Origin: Isoetes taiwanensis
Lineage: Eukaryota > Streptophyta > Lycopodiopsida > Isoetales > Isoetaceae
Length of the DNA: 64,000 nt
Direction: 5' to 3'
Assembly: GCA_021234155.1 (NCBI GenBank)
Contig: JAJEKV010000041.1
Location: 4,454,829-4,518,828, forward strand
The notes beneath the pieces are model-generated. The model ran no database searches. It was given only the letters and a program-made list of their open reading frames with translations, and had not been told where the DNA came from. Both the position numbers and the translations under genes were made by a program. Numbering within the stretch: the first letter of the stretch is position 1; the number at the start of each line of letters is the position of its first letter. Positions 45,391-56,932 of the stretch are shown here, piece after piece.

Positions 45391-45984
45391 AGGAGAATGC
45401 TTTCCTTTCTCAAGGGTAAACTGGAAATTATATTCTGCTCTACATACTTGACACACTCTTTAGATTAGCCTAAAGGCTATGCCTCCCTCGCTCCTTTAGA
45501 AAAGCAATCACATGAAGCTCCTTCTCTTTAACATGCTAGTAAAACATGCAGCCTATATGAGTCGCAGCTATGTGCGGACAATTTGGAAAATGATGATTAG
45601 ATAGAATACGCCATTTTGGCAAAACAAGAAGGGCAGATGAGTCTCCCCTTGTTGGCATATGTCTCTTTAAAACCTTGTCTAAAGGCCAAATTCGAAATGA
45701 TGATAAAAGACAGCCTCTATTGGTGGCAAGATGTGAGGCTTTGAGAGAGGGGCATGTTCTCCATAGGAGGCTTATCCTGTACATAAAATTCCTCATTTTG
45801 GCAGGTGTATTATTCAAGCAATTAATAAGCACCTAAGGCATGAGGCTCAATCTAATGACAGGGTCATCATACATGGGTTTTATACATCCATATCAGCATG
45901 ATGATCCCACGACTGAAGCAACAATAATCCAATTCCAGCATTGTTGGCTAAAAAGAGCGTTGCTGATATCCTAAGGCAAACTTA

Positions 45985-46450
45985 CAAATGCCAGATAGTA
46001 TATTAGTGTTGCAAAGCTGAGCACCACGAAGATGTACTGGAATACATTATACCTGTGGAAATAGCAATATATAAAGTCAAGAAGTTAATGAAAATATGGA
46101 TCGCAACATGCAACACATCATACCTAAAAAGGTACTTGATTCCACGCAGGGATTCTAGCGTAAGACCAAAAATTTCCTGCACAGCAGTGGCTCGTGCATA
46201 CAAACTAAATGCCTTTGAGCAGAATTGGATAAGACTGGAACATAGATGGTATTCTGTTAATGTCACAAATACTAAATGGAAACAGCAAAAATACTAGCAT
46301 GTCATGAAACGATGAACACTTGATTCAACATAAAAGAATAAGACCCACATTGAAAAGAAATGAGTTCATAAGTGTACCGCCATACCTGCACAATACATGA
46401 ACTTTAGGCAAAAGTCAAAGAAAAAGATTATGTAGAAGATTTCTGCACAC
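45985..46450 (-). pseudogene. exon-like fragments of a membrane protein
   Basis: Successive minus-strand pieces with GT-AG edges encode IFYIIFFFDFCLKFMYCA, SLYARATAVQEIFGLTLESL with RGIKYLF, and NVFQYIFVVLSFATLIYYLA. They are strongly hydrophobic and look like transmembrane segments. I do not recognise the family and could not find start or end exons, so this may be a gene remnant or part of a gene I have not resolved. Confidence 0.35.
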
Positions 46451-47036
46451 ATACTTCTTAGGATGTATGGTGATGGGAAGCAGGTGAGGCTGCTAAATGT
46501 GTTCCCATTTGAAGCGTGTTGGTTAAGAAGTAATTGACTGATCAGCTAATTTCAGAGTATGCATATATACTAGAAGAACCAAAGCTAACCTGGAGATAGT
46601 TTCTGAGAATGGCAATCACAGCAATGTGCTCATGAGAGGCACATGAATTTCATGAGCCATTGTCCAGAAGCGGAACAGTCTGGGAGCAATTAGAGTTAAC
46701 CATCGCCGCAAATGGGAAGTCAAGTCGTGGAGGAATTGCTGTGCTCTTAGGGTGTGCTCGAATGGCTTGCTTTTCTCTTCAATTCGATTATTCAATTCGA
46801 TTAGTAATCTTCAAGTGATCATAACTTCTGATCATCCTGGAAATATGTTAGAGAAAAAGGATGCCAATGCACTTGCAAATTTAAATTTACTTTGCAACTC
46901 CGTGCACATGTTCAGTCCACTTCAACATAATCAAACAGAAAACAAAAGCATTGTTTCTCTCATGTTATGGTAAGCCAAATGGAAAATGCAATTAAATAAT
47001 GTTAACAAAACAAGAACTTAGGAAGTAACTTGTCAC

Positions 47037-47305
47037 CTAAAGGTTCATGTAAGAATCCACAGAAACCAAGTACCCTGCAACCAACAAACATAGTAACATT
47101 CCATAATTTCAAACAACATAAATATAACGAAATTCCATCACTAGAACATGAGAGGTAATATTTAGAGTTGTCATTTGTGGTTGGATCTCTGTACTAAGGA
47201 TTAAATATTTTACCTTTGTACTTCATGCCCCATTTGAGCTTCACAATGACGGGCTTCCCAGTAAGGTCATTGAGGAACGGCTTGGGATTGACGGGTATGG
47301 TCCAT
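47037..47305 (-). pseudogene. SmF (snRNP core protein F) pseudogene
   Basis: The first exon (47305-47214) encodes [20 protein letters not shown] then KLKWGMKYK; the second (47074-47037) encodes YLVSVDSYMNL. These are the first half of the spliceosomal Sm protein F, with the family intron kept. Two lesions are visible. The ATG at 47305-47303 is out of frame with the Sm frame (two bases appear lost after it), and the codon for Gln after YMNL is TAG (47037-47039). Later exons were not found. Because introns are kept, it is a duplicated copy and not a processed one. Confidence 0.8.
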
Positions 47306-47690
47306 TTCGAAGTTCTTATCTGTCCATTCTTATCTGTTCTTCCCAGAGCAGAGCCATGGCCAGAGAAACCGGATGGCTTTAATACCTAAAAAGGTCGAAT
47401 AAAAAAAACAACAAAATGGGATTTTCCTCTGTAACCTCTTAGAATGCAATGCCGGAAGACCACCGCTTTGATCATAACTGGAGTTTGAGCCTCCGCATTT
47501 TGCTTCCAGCGCCATAACTTCCAACGCTACACACGGACCGACATGCTGGAATTTCGAAGTTTTTTTCTCCACCGTAGATGAAATCAAACGACTACTAGGC
47601 TCTCCACCTGCACAATAATCCCAGCTGGCTGCAACGTGGATAGCCTTAAATCGCTCCAAAGTCTCCACCCTCGTTTGTGCAAACGTGCTA
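47306..47690 (-). promoter_or_regulatory. 5' flank of the SmF copy, shared with 32.8 kb
   Basis: Segment 47500-47690 resembles 32800-32985 in the same orientation, with words such as ggctgcaacgtgga / ggcagcaacgtgga and gtttgtgcaaacgtgc. It is a duplicated promoter or 5'-UTR. Confidence 0.5.
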
Positions 47691-47699
47691 AAAAAAATT

Positions 47700-49600
47700 T
47701 CTTAATGTTACCTAACCTAATTCATTATTCTATTAGAGGCAGGTAAAGTACATTAACTCGATATGCCTGCCTATGCCTATAAAATAACCCTAGTACTTAT
47801 ACAAAAATGAAAGGCAAATTTATATTTGCGACCTTTCAAATGACATATAATATAGCATAAATGACAATCATTGTTATAACTTCCTTGATTTAAAAAAGCA
47901 ATATAGACATAAATTAAGATATAAACATACACGAACATGTTCAAAACTCAAAATATAAAAAAAAGGGTACATTGTTCCTTCTAGATGTGATAATCTCCTC
48001 AGATGCTTCAACTATATCTGGAACACGAAAAAAAAATAGAACAAGGAAAAAATTGAACCCTACTTGAAAAAAAAAAAAAAAAAAAAATAGAACAAGGAAA
48101 AAATTGAACCCTACTTGGGGATTTCTTAAAGTTCATGTATATCTTGGTGTCAGCTTCTAGGCTAATCCATCAATTTTCCCAAGCGCACTCTTTTTGAGGT
48201 TTAGCTAATCGATGTCCGGATGGAGCTATATGGAGGTGGAGGTTTGGCTATTGAACTTAGAAGCTCATTTGGGCAGCAAAAAAGTTGGGCTAAAATTTTC
48301 CAGTTTTGGGCATTTCTTCCCATTTACTTTAGCCATTTTTCTTGACAAAAATTCTATAAAATAGCCATTTAGCTAACCTTAGCCGTTATTTTATTCCATG
48401 CTCGGCACCATTCCTCACACCAGGAATAAACCAACATAGAACAAGTTACATAGCTTCTCTAGAGCATGTCGTAATGCATGCTATTCCTCATCAACAAAGC
48501 CGTTGTCCTCCTTAAACCTACCATTATAATGATCTGTATCTCCATCCTCAGGGGAAACACAATGGATAATGCAATGTCTCACACACGTCTAATATGCCAG
48601 AAAACCAAAGATCCTCGGTTCTATACTTGTATTGCTGACATCAGTTATAGTGGCTATCTCATACTTAAATATCACTCCACTAATGCTCAACATAAACATA
48701 ATTGACTTCGTTACCAATTGATTAGTACATTTCAATGCATGTACAAATGAATTCACTGTATGTAGCATGCTTCTTCGTAACCCACTCAAAATGGGTTTCT
48801 TGTTACGAGCAGCATCATAAATATACCACCAAAAGGTTAGAGACCTCGCAACGTGTGTCAAGTTAGCCCGCTCTTTTCTAAGGCTACGTTCCCATGAAAC
48901 AGACCGGGCTTCCAAATTTCTTGTCAAGGTGAAGTCGAGCCAGTTCCCACGTTCATATTTAACTTCAAAATTTGAGGTCAACTTCCAAGGCTGGCTTGGA
49001 TTTTTCAGAAATGGAGGGGGGTTTCTGAACTCTCCGGTTACTTCCCTTGAATCTTGAGTCCAGTCGGAGACGCATGGAAATGTAGCCTAACCAGGCCAAA
49101 TAATGTGGCCGAAATTTGGAATCGTATTTTTGTAACCTAAGGTTTTTAATGGCGTAAATGGGTATTCGTATGTGAGTATGTTATTTTGCTGATGGTGGCA
49201 GGGGGGATTCGAAACCCTAGAATGTAGGCCGACCATATTGTGCCCGGTTGGCCAGAACTGGTAGTGCCGCTGTAGGGTGCTCCAGGGATGGCGGAGCTGC
49301 TGAGGCCGGAGGTTCTTATGTGTCCTGCCTGTGGGCTTGTTGCTTTTTTTGGGTTTTTGGATAAGCAGGGGTCGGGTTGTTTGGTGGGGAGCGAAGGTGG
49401 AGTCTTCTCGAAGGGCACATAGGTAAGCTGACTGTGTTCTTGCCTTTGTTTTTGTCTGTAATTTTCTGCCACACGTCTCTGAAGAGGGCAGCGGGGAAGA
49501 GTGTTGGTTGCTCTGTCCCTGGTTCTCTGAGCCACATTATAAACCTGAGTTCTTCCAATTCCCAAGAGAATGGTGGTGGTTTTTCTGTTGAGCAGGACTA
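47700..49600. other. intergenic, no gene recognised
   Basis: A poly(A)-rich duplication lies at 48025-48118 (unit containing tagaacaaggaaaaaattga). A possible coding scrap at 49281-49400 reads MAELLRPEVLMCPACGLVAF and may belong with the HUH-like relic that follows. Confidence 0.4.
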
Positions 49601-49629
49601 GAATGTTATAGATGTGAGTGTTACCTTAG

Positions 49630-49869
49630 GTCTGTCTGGGCAAGGATGTGCCCATGAGTTTTTATGATGGTCTTGTGGGGTTTTGCAATCGGAGGTGTGT
49701 TGCTGGAGCTGTGGCCATGGAACGTGGTGCTACTGTAGATCATTTGCATTGCCAGGCTATGTTTAGAGCCCGGTTTAAAAGTCCTAGGGCCATGAATGAT
49801 GCCATAATATGCAACGAATTGATGACACACATACAACGTCCTCGTCCCTTCGGAGCTTCAATAGAATAG
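49630..49869 (+). pseudogene. possible HUH-endonuclease (Rep/Replitron-like) relic
   Basis: An 80-residue plus frame reads VPMSFYDGLVGFCN, RRCVAGAVAMERGATVDHLH, then CQAMFRARFKSPRAMNDA. The block ERG...DHLHCQ has the His-hydrophobic-His pattern of rolling-circle (HUH) nucleases, with the preceding E-x-G also typical. It resembles HUH transposon proteins (Replitron group) more than Helitron Rep. The catalytic Tyr region and helicase are absent, and stops flank it. I rate this as a relic, with a real chance of coincidence. Confidence 0.35.
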
Positions 49870-50067
49870 TAGGATACAGCAGTTTTTCCCAAGCTTACAT
49901 GGATATTATATCTTCTGCCACATGGATTTTCTTTAAATACGCGTGGATTTTTCCTATCTACGCTTATGTGGATCCAAATACGTGATTTATTACGGGAGGA
50001 TATATTACCTCGAAAACGAATTTACAAGGCCGGTATGAATATGTAAATACTAGAACGAAGGATAAGC

Positions 50068-53000
50068 ATGGCTATGGCGATGGCAGCGCCACTCTTTACG
50101 CCATGTTCCCATGTGGCTTCCGCCGCTGGAGCCAACAGTCTCCTTGCGCCTTTCCCCGGCAAGCTTTCTCCAGGTAAAGGTTTTCATTGTTGAGCTTGAT
50201 GGATTGTTTGGCTTTGTGTTTACGCGATGAAAATGAATATTTATCGCGCATAATAGATGTTGCATTCCCAATGCCTATATTGAGAACAATGTTCAAGTAG
50301 AAGCCCAAGGTATGACAAAATTAAATATTCAGCTAAGAACTTCACGTTCATGTAGTTTAAAACTGCCTTCCATCATAATTTGAGCTGTGAGAATCCAGCT
50401 GCGAAATAAGGAGTTTTTCAGGCTCTCTTTGGGGTACTTGGCACTTAGGTCAGGACCAGAATTTAAGAACATATTATGATGGCTTCTATGGAAAGTTCCA
50501 AAATTTCTGTGACGGTAAGGCATTTATTGCAGCCAAGCAGACATGAATATCATTATGTGTGCTCTGTTTATGGAGCATTCCCAATATAAGCTTTATACAG
50601 CAGTGTATAATCTTGTAGAAAGTTTAAGGCTGTATGCATAGTTGCCATTCCGAATTTCTGATCAGGCATTGCTTTCTCTAATGCAAGTCCATCTTCATAA
50701 TACTAGGGTGTAAATCTTTGGAATCATTCACAATTGGGCTTACGAAGGCTCAATATGCATGCTTACTGCTGCAGCACCGCCGCTCGCGGCCCACCCGCTC
50801 GCCTGTCGGCCGCCAGGAAATTTCAAGGCGAAATTTTCTGCCGGTGAAAATTACCTATTCCTTATATTAGAATTAGACGAAGACACTTATCTCCAGCAGC
50901 ATGGCCATGCCTCGACTATTTCAATTCAGATCTCTAGCTTTACTCCAGCAGAGCTTTGTGTTGAAGTCTTTCATACAATTGCCTGCGTGTTAACGTTTAA
51001 ATATGATGGCAGTTTTAATTTCACATGTTACTCCGGCACCAATGCTTGCACGCCCAACTGGGACTGTATCCTGTTGCGGCACTAATTCTCCAACTACGTC
51101 CATTTTGACAAATTCCAGTTCAGACTTGGTGCCTGCTATTCATTTGCTTCATGATATTTCAGACTTGGTGCCTGCTATTCATTTGCTTCATGATATTTCA
51201 GATGAGCCTAGCAATGTCTCGTCTCAGTGGGGAAACAATAAAGTAAGTGCCCATGACATCTCTATGGAAATAGCATTTCAAAATGATGGTCTCAGTTAGA
51301 ATCTTGATTGGTCGCAGATAATGGCAAAGACTCCCCATTCTAGGCATGAAGGTACTGAAGCTATATCTCGGATAGGGGGTAGTCTTCAATCTGATTGGGA
51401 TGAAGACAATCTTGGATATATGGAGATTGAAAAAGGAACAAATGATTTGAGAATGTTGAGCTTAGAAGAGGCTCTCGACCATTTGGAGCAAATGTTCAAG
51501 CAGCCTTCTGTTGAAGAAATTATAGATATCATGCAGAAGTGTAGGAGAATAAGAAGCCTACAATATGCCAAGCGCTTGCATTTATACATTTGCAGTAATG
51601 GGCTTGAGGTTCAGGCAACTCTAGGGAACCACATTGTGCCAATGTTTGTGCAATGTGGAAGCATGTACGATGCTCAACGTGCCTTTGACGTGTTGGTTTA
51701 TCGAAATGAACATTCTTGGACTTCAAATATCTTAGGGTATATTGAACATGAGCAACCAGTGTATTCTCTTAGCATGTATCAGGAAATGAGAAAATATAAC
51801 GTGTATCCTAGCAGCTATACACTTGTCGCTGTTCTGAGAGCTTGTATCAGAACCAGAGATTTAGAAAGAGGTCGAAAGATTCATATTGAAATAGTAAGAA
51901 GAGGATTTGATAGGAACCCATTTGTCGGAAGTACTGTTATTAACATGTATTCCAAATGTTGCTCACCTGGAGAAGCACGAGAAAGTTTTGATAAGCTATC
52001 AGTGCGGAATGTCGTAACCTGGAATGCATTAATCTCAGGGTATGTTGAAAATGGTGATGGTCAGGAGGCATTGCGCTGTTTTCAACGAATGCAACTTGAA
52101 GGCATGTCTCCTGATACTACCACATTTATTTGCAGCTTGAAAGCTTGTGGCATGTTGAGGACTACAGACAGTGGTAGAGCCATACACAGGAAAGCTACAG
52201 AAAAAGGGTTGGATAAAGATATTTTTGTTGCAAATACCATAATTGACATGTATGCAAAATGTGGAGCAATGTATGAGGCTCGAGAAGTTTTTGACAAATT
52301 GGTAGCTCGTAATGTTGTGTCCTGGAATGTGCTGATTGCAGGATATTCTGAAAATGCAGCCGGGGAGGCTTTGAAATGTTTTGAACAAATGATATTAGAG
52401 GGCATGCCTGCAGACGTTATCACATTCATTTGCACTTTGAAGGTCTGTGCCAGTACTGGTAACATAGATAAGGGGCGGGAAATACACCATAATATAAAGG
52501 GAAAAAGGTTTGAGAGGGACCTTTTCCTTGGCAACACATTGGTTGACATGTATGCCAAATGTGGTGCACTTACTGATGCCCAGCAGGTCTTTGATGAGCT
52601 ACGAGTGCGTGATGTTGTGTCATGGAGTGTTTTAATTGGAGGATATGCTGAAAATGGTCATGGCGAGGAATCATTGCGGATATTTGAACGGATGCAACTA
52701 GAGGGTCCACCTCCAGATAGTGCAACATTTGTTTGCTGTTTGAAAGCTTGTAGCAGCTTAGGAATTGTAGAGAAGGGCCGAGAAATACACTCAATAATTT
52801 TACAAAACCACTTTGAGAAAGACACTTTAGTTGGTACTAGTTTGATAGACATGTATGCTAAATGTGGCTCAATGATGGAAGCGCAGGAAGTCTTTGACAG
52901 GTTACCAATTAGAAATGTTATTTCTTGGACATCATTAATTGAAGGGTATGCTGGAAACGGACTTAGTCACGAAGCCCTGAGGTGTCTTGAGCAGATGCAG

Positions 53001-55055
53001 GTGGAGTATATTTGTCCAAATGCTGTCACATTCCTTTGCAGTTTAAAAGCATGTTGCAGCATTGGAGCTATATGTACAGCACGGAAAATTCATGCTCAGG
53101 TTGTACAAACAGGGTTACTGGAAAACCTTAGCATTGGAAATTGTTTGGTCGGCATTTATGCAAAGCATGGCTACCTTGCAGAAGCACATGAAGTGTTTGA
53201 TAGACAAGAAGCAAAGGATGTAGTGTCTTGGACTGCTCTGATATCTGGATATGCTGAGAATGGCCTTGGTGAAGAGGCGCTGAAATGTTTCCGAGAAATG
53301 TTATTGCATGATGTTTCTCCAGATGCTATAACTTTTCTTTCTTGTCTAAAAGCTTGTGGGGACGTGGGATCTGTGGACAGTGCAAGGGAAATACATGCAA
53401 GAGTTATACAGCTAGGATTTCAAGAGGAAGCCTTGCTTGTTGGAAGTCTTGTTGACATGTATGCAAGATGTGGATTGCTTGCAGATGCAAGAAATGTTTT
53501 TGACAGACTGTCATACCAAAATATCGCTTCATGGAATGCACTTATTGCAGGATTTATTGAAAATGGACATAACCAACAGGCGCTGAATTGTTTTGCGCAG
53601 ATTCAAGTGCAAGGGGTTTTGCCAGATGCTATCACCCTAGTTTGCAGTTTGAAAGCCTGTGGCAACTTAAAAAATGTAGACCAGGGACGAAAGATACACG
53701 ATGAGATTGTTTGCAAAAAATTTAAAGATAATGTTTTTGTTAACAATGCCTTGATTAGCATGTATGCAAAATGTGGGTTACTTGTGGAGGCACAGAAGGT
53801 ATTTGACAAGCTTCCAATCCGGGATGTTGTTTCATGGAATGCTCTAATTGAGGGCTATAGTGGCAATGGATGTGGTCAAGAAGCGCTGAAATGTCTTGAA
53901 GCTATGCAGCTAGAAGGCATGTCACCAGATGTTGTCACTCTTGTTTCTAGCCTAAAAGCTTGCAGCAACGTAGGAAGCATAGAAAAAGGTCGAGAAATAC
54001 ACATTGACATTGTGCGCAGAGGATATGGGAATGACCCTTTTGTTGGCAGTACATTGATTGATATGTATGCAAAATGTGCTTCAGTAGGAGAAGCACAGAC
54101 CATATTCAATAATCTGGCAATTCAAAATGTTATTTCATGGAATGCAATGATAAGAGCATTTAGTATGAATGATGAGTGCACCATGGCTGTGCAGTGTTTC
54201 CATAAGATGCTGGAAGAAGGTATAATGCCAAATGGTGTCACATTCACGTGTCTCCTTACTGCTTGCAGTCGTTCTAACTTTGTGGTCAAAGGTCAGGAAT
54301 ATTTTAAGGTAATGACAGAAGAATATAATATTGCACCAACAACAGATCACTATACTTGCTTAGTGGACATTCTTGCACGGTCTGGGCGCTTGCATGAGGC
54401 AGAGAAATTGCTTAAGCTTCTCTCTCCATCGGAAGAAAAATGGACAGCTTTTCTGGGATCATGTAAAACATATGGAGAAACAGAACTAGGAATAAGGTGC
54501 TTTGATCAGCTAGTGCATTTGAATCCGCAAAATGCCTCTTCGTATGTGCTTATGGCAAATATTTATGCAAGTGAGGGTGGATGGGAGGAAGCAAATAAGA
54601 TCCTGGAGCTTAAACAACGTGCAGGGGCAAAGAAAAAACCTGCAATTGCCATGATTGAGGTAAATAGTCAGGTGCACCAATTTGAAATTGGTGATAAACA
54701 GACTTCAGAACTTAAACAAATGTTAGAGACATTGAACTTATCCATGAAGGATGAAGGTTATATCCCAAATCTTGAACTTGTCTTGAAACGTATAACTGAC
54801 GAGAAGAAAGAAGTCACATTATGTGGGCATGTCACATTATCTGGGCATGTAGAGAGAATGGCTATGGCATTTGGCCTTCTCCACACTCCACAAGGGCATA
54901 CATTGCGTGTCACTAAAAATTTGAGAATGTGCAATGATTGTCACTGTGCCACTAAGGTTATATCTAGAACTGAAAAACGAGAGATTACTGTTAGGGAGCC
55001 CAACTGGGTACATCACTTCAAGGAAGGCCTGTGTTCTTGTGGAGACATGTGGTGA
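50068..55055 (+). CDS. PLS-class PPR protein with DYW-type domain, about 1,320 residues
   Basis: Three exons join in phase: 50068-50173, 51124-51242 and 51318-55055. The first exon encodes a transit-peptide-like MAMAMAAPLFTPCSHVASAA, suggesting a plastid or mitochondrial protein. The long exon carries about nine P-L-S triplets (for example NVVTWNALISGYVENG, IDMYAKCGAMYEAREVFD). E/E+ motifs (MIEVNSQVHQFEIGD) and a DYW-type deaminase follow. Zinc and catalytic residues are present: HVE (the HxE site) and CNDC (CxxC). The C-terminus is CGDMW, with Met for Tyr. Such proteins edit C to U in organellar transcripts. A hexapeptide (VTLCGH/VTLSGH) is duplicated just before HVE. Exon 2 begins inside a 39-base tandem repeat. 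The assignment of exon 1 rests on phase and splice sites only. Confidence 0.85.
50784..51110 (+). repeat. left arm of inverted repeat around the PPR gene
   Basis: 327 bases, from gctcgcggcccacccgctcg to ccattttgaca, matching the reverse complement of 55131-55467 at well over 90% by eye. It lies in intron 1 of the PPR gene. A 108-codon open frame across it is not conserved in the other arm, which has a 5-base insertion (tagat), so it is not coding. Confidence 0.9.
51121..51198 (+). repeat. 39-base tandem duplication containing a splice acceptor
   Basis: Two exact copies (51121-51159 and 51160-51198) begin cagacttggtgcctgctatt. Each starts with the cag of a potential 3' splice site (ttcag/acttgg), and 39 bases keep the frame. 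Use of the second acceptor would drop 13 residues (DLVPAIHLLHDIS) from the protein. Confidence 0.9.
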
Positions 55056-55130
55056 TTTTTAATCATCAAATCATACTCAGATTTACAATTCTTGGGAACA
55101 AATTCATCCCCATTTTTTGGAGATTCAAAC

Positions 55131-55467
55131 TGTCAAAATGGACGTAGTTGGAGAATTAGTGCCGCAACAGGATACAGTCCCAGTTGGGCGTGCAAGCATT
55201 GGTGCCGGAGTAACATGTGAAATTAAAACTGCCATCATATCGAAACGTTAACACGCAGGCAATTGTATGAAAGACTTCAACACAAAGCTCTGCTGGAGTA
55301 AAGCTAGAGATCTGAATTGAAATAGTCGAGGCATGGCCATGCTGCTGGAGATGAGTGTCTTCGTCTAATTCTAATCTAATATAAGGAATAGGTAATTTTC
55401 ACCGGCAGAAAATTTCGCTTTGAAATTTCCTGGAGGCCGACAGGCGAGCGGGTGGGCCACGAGCCGC
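55131..55467 (-). repeat. right arm of inverted repeat around the PPR gene
   Basis: It starts 75 bases after the PPR stop codon and mirrors 50784-51110. It differs by scattered substitutions and one 5-base insertion (attagattagaattag against attagaattag). It probably lies in the 3'-UTR or just beyond. Confidence 0.9.
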
Positions 55468-55559
55468 GATAAATTTCTTGTAAAACTAAAACCTATGTTT
55501 CTTCGACCTCTGCTTCTCTTCTAACATATTTTTCCAATGATTTCTCAGCGTGGACTCTG

Positions 55560-55632
55560 CTTCTAAGACTTGAAGAAAATAAAAGGATACAGCGTGGACT
55601 CTGCTTCTAAGACTTGAAGAAAATAAAAGGAT
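55560..55632. repeat. tandem duplication of about 38 bases
   Basis: The segment cagcgtggactctgcttcta...aaggatac occurs twice in a row (about 55548-55590 and 55590-55633), at the 3' side of the MYB remnant. Confidence 0.7.
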
Positions 55633-56020
55633 ACGGATTGGAAAACCTGATGAGGCGTAGCTGTGGGTTTGTTTTGTTTGCTTCACTTTTTACTTCTTTC
55701 AAGGTCCGGCTGGCTGAAGCTTTTGTTGCGCTTATGCAGTTACTGAATTTAGCATGGAGTTCGATGATTCTGCGTTCTTCGTCGGGAGTAAAGGCTCCTT
55801 TTTTCAGATTTGGGCGCAAATGATTAGCCCATCGAAGCCTGCGGCTTTTGCCGTATCGAGAAAGGCTGGTATGCTTCTGAATATTATTCGAATTTCCTTC
55901 CCCATGCTTGCCCACATAATCTGCCAGAATTGCATCCTCCGCTGCAGTCCATGGCCCCTTTTTCAGCCCCGGCGATCCTCTTCCTCTGTTCCACCCCTTA
56001 TCCATCCCAAATCGATCCAA
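55607..56020 (-). pseudogene. GAMYB-like R2R3-MYB fragment, degenerate
   Basis: The minus frame encodes LKKGPWTAAEDAILADYVGK, then GKSRRLRWANHLRPNLKKGA, then FTPDEERRIIELHAKF, close to the R2 repeat and start of R3 of GAMYB-type factors. The first R2 tryptophan is intact, but the second is Ser (GNSNNIQ for GNWN). Both Cys of the usual SRCGKSCR are lost (SRYGKSR), and R3 gives way to unrelated sequence (SNCISATKASAS). It cannot fold as a normal MYB. The upstream minus frame (56321-55998) is open but unassigned. Confidence 0.75.
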
Positions 56021-56244
56021 AAATCCCGTCTTTTACCCCCCAAATCTCTGCTTTATCCATTCCACCCTCTGTTCTTCGCATCAAATCCCCAAATCCGAAG
56101 CCTTCACCATCGCCCAGTTGATCAATTGCACCCAACTTTGAGAATCCAATTTTTCTGCCATAGCCGGAGCTCCAATTGGTGAATCCGAAGTAGGAAGTGG
56201 GTTTTTGAAGATCTACATTATGATTACGGTGGAAATTTGAAAAA

Positions 56245-56932
56245 CAGGCAGATCCGACAGCAGATCCTGGGAGGTTGCTACCTTCATAAATGTTGAGACC
56301 GAAATTGGGGAACAGATTCAAGAGGGAAATTCGGTTCCTTTTCCTTCTACGATTAGCAGGGCTCTATTTCATGCTCTTCATATTCTAGTTTCCAGAGCTT
56401 ATTCGGGCGGCAATTCTGCTAGAAACGACTCCGTTTATGTGTTGTTTGTTGATTCTAGAAATGGGGTAGTTTTAAAATTGCAGGGAGATGTAATGAAGCT
56501 GAACCTTGAATCGGATTTGTGCCACGAATCTGCTTCAGATTGGACTCAAGAGCATGCCATAGTTTCTGTTTCTCAGATCGGGCAGATATGGAATCTGTTA
56601 GGCAATCCAAATTGGTTGGATTTAGGAGCTATGCAAATTCTGCTAACAATTTACAACTGCATAGAACAATGCGAAGGTCCTCCATCAAAATCTCTTGCGC
56701 AGACGGCCACGGACCATAATTCAAGGCTGCAGAGAAGAAAAATCGAGCGCAGGCTTGCAGAGATGCCGGAGAACGGAACCCCGAATCGCCATAGACAAAC
56801 CCCACAAAGAATTCATGGAGAAATCGAAAAAGAAATCGAAGAGTTAGAAAGGGCAGATTCAGAATCTGATCACCGGAGTAGAACCTTAACAAAATTTCAA
56901 AAGCTGGGATTTGATTCTGGAACACCGGAGTA
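56245..56932 (+). pseudogene. conserved plant protein of unknown function, frameshifted
   Basis: The plus frame reads WEVATFINVETEIGEQIQEG, then STISRALFHALHILVSRAYS, VYVLFVDSRNGVV, IGQIWNLLGNPNWLDLGAMQ and EQCEGPPSKSLAQTATDH. It has the feel of a conserved plant protein, but I cannot name it. No in-frame ATG precedes WEVATF, so the start is lost or on another exon. A 52-base tandem duplication (56871-56974) throws the frame into TAG at 56930-56932. In the second copy the expected frame continues into an open stretch ending TGA near 57073. So this is probably a recently disabled gene or an allele with a shortened C-terminus. Confidence 0.6.

Noticed and set aside
50759-51085. 108-codon frame in the left inverted-repeat arm
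   Set aside because: The right arm has a 5-base insertion that breaks the frame, so it is not maintained as protein; it lies in intron 1.
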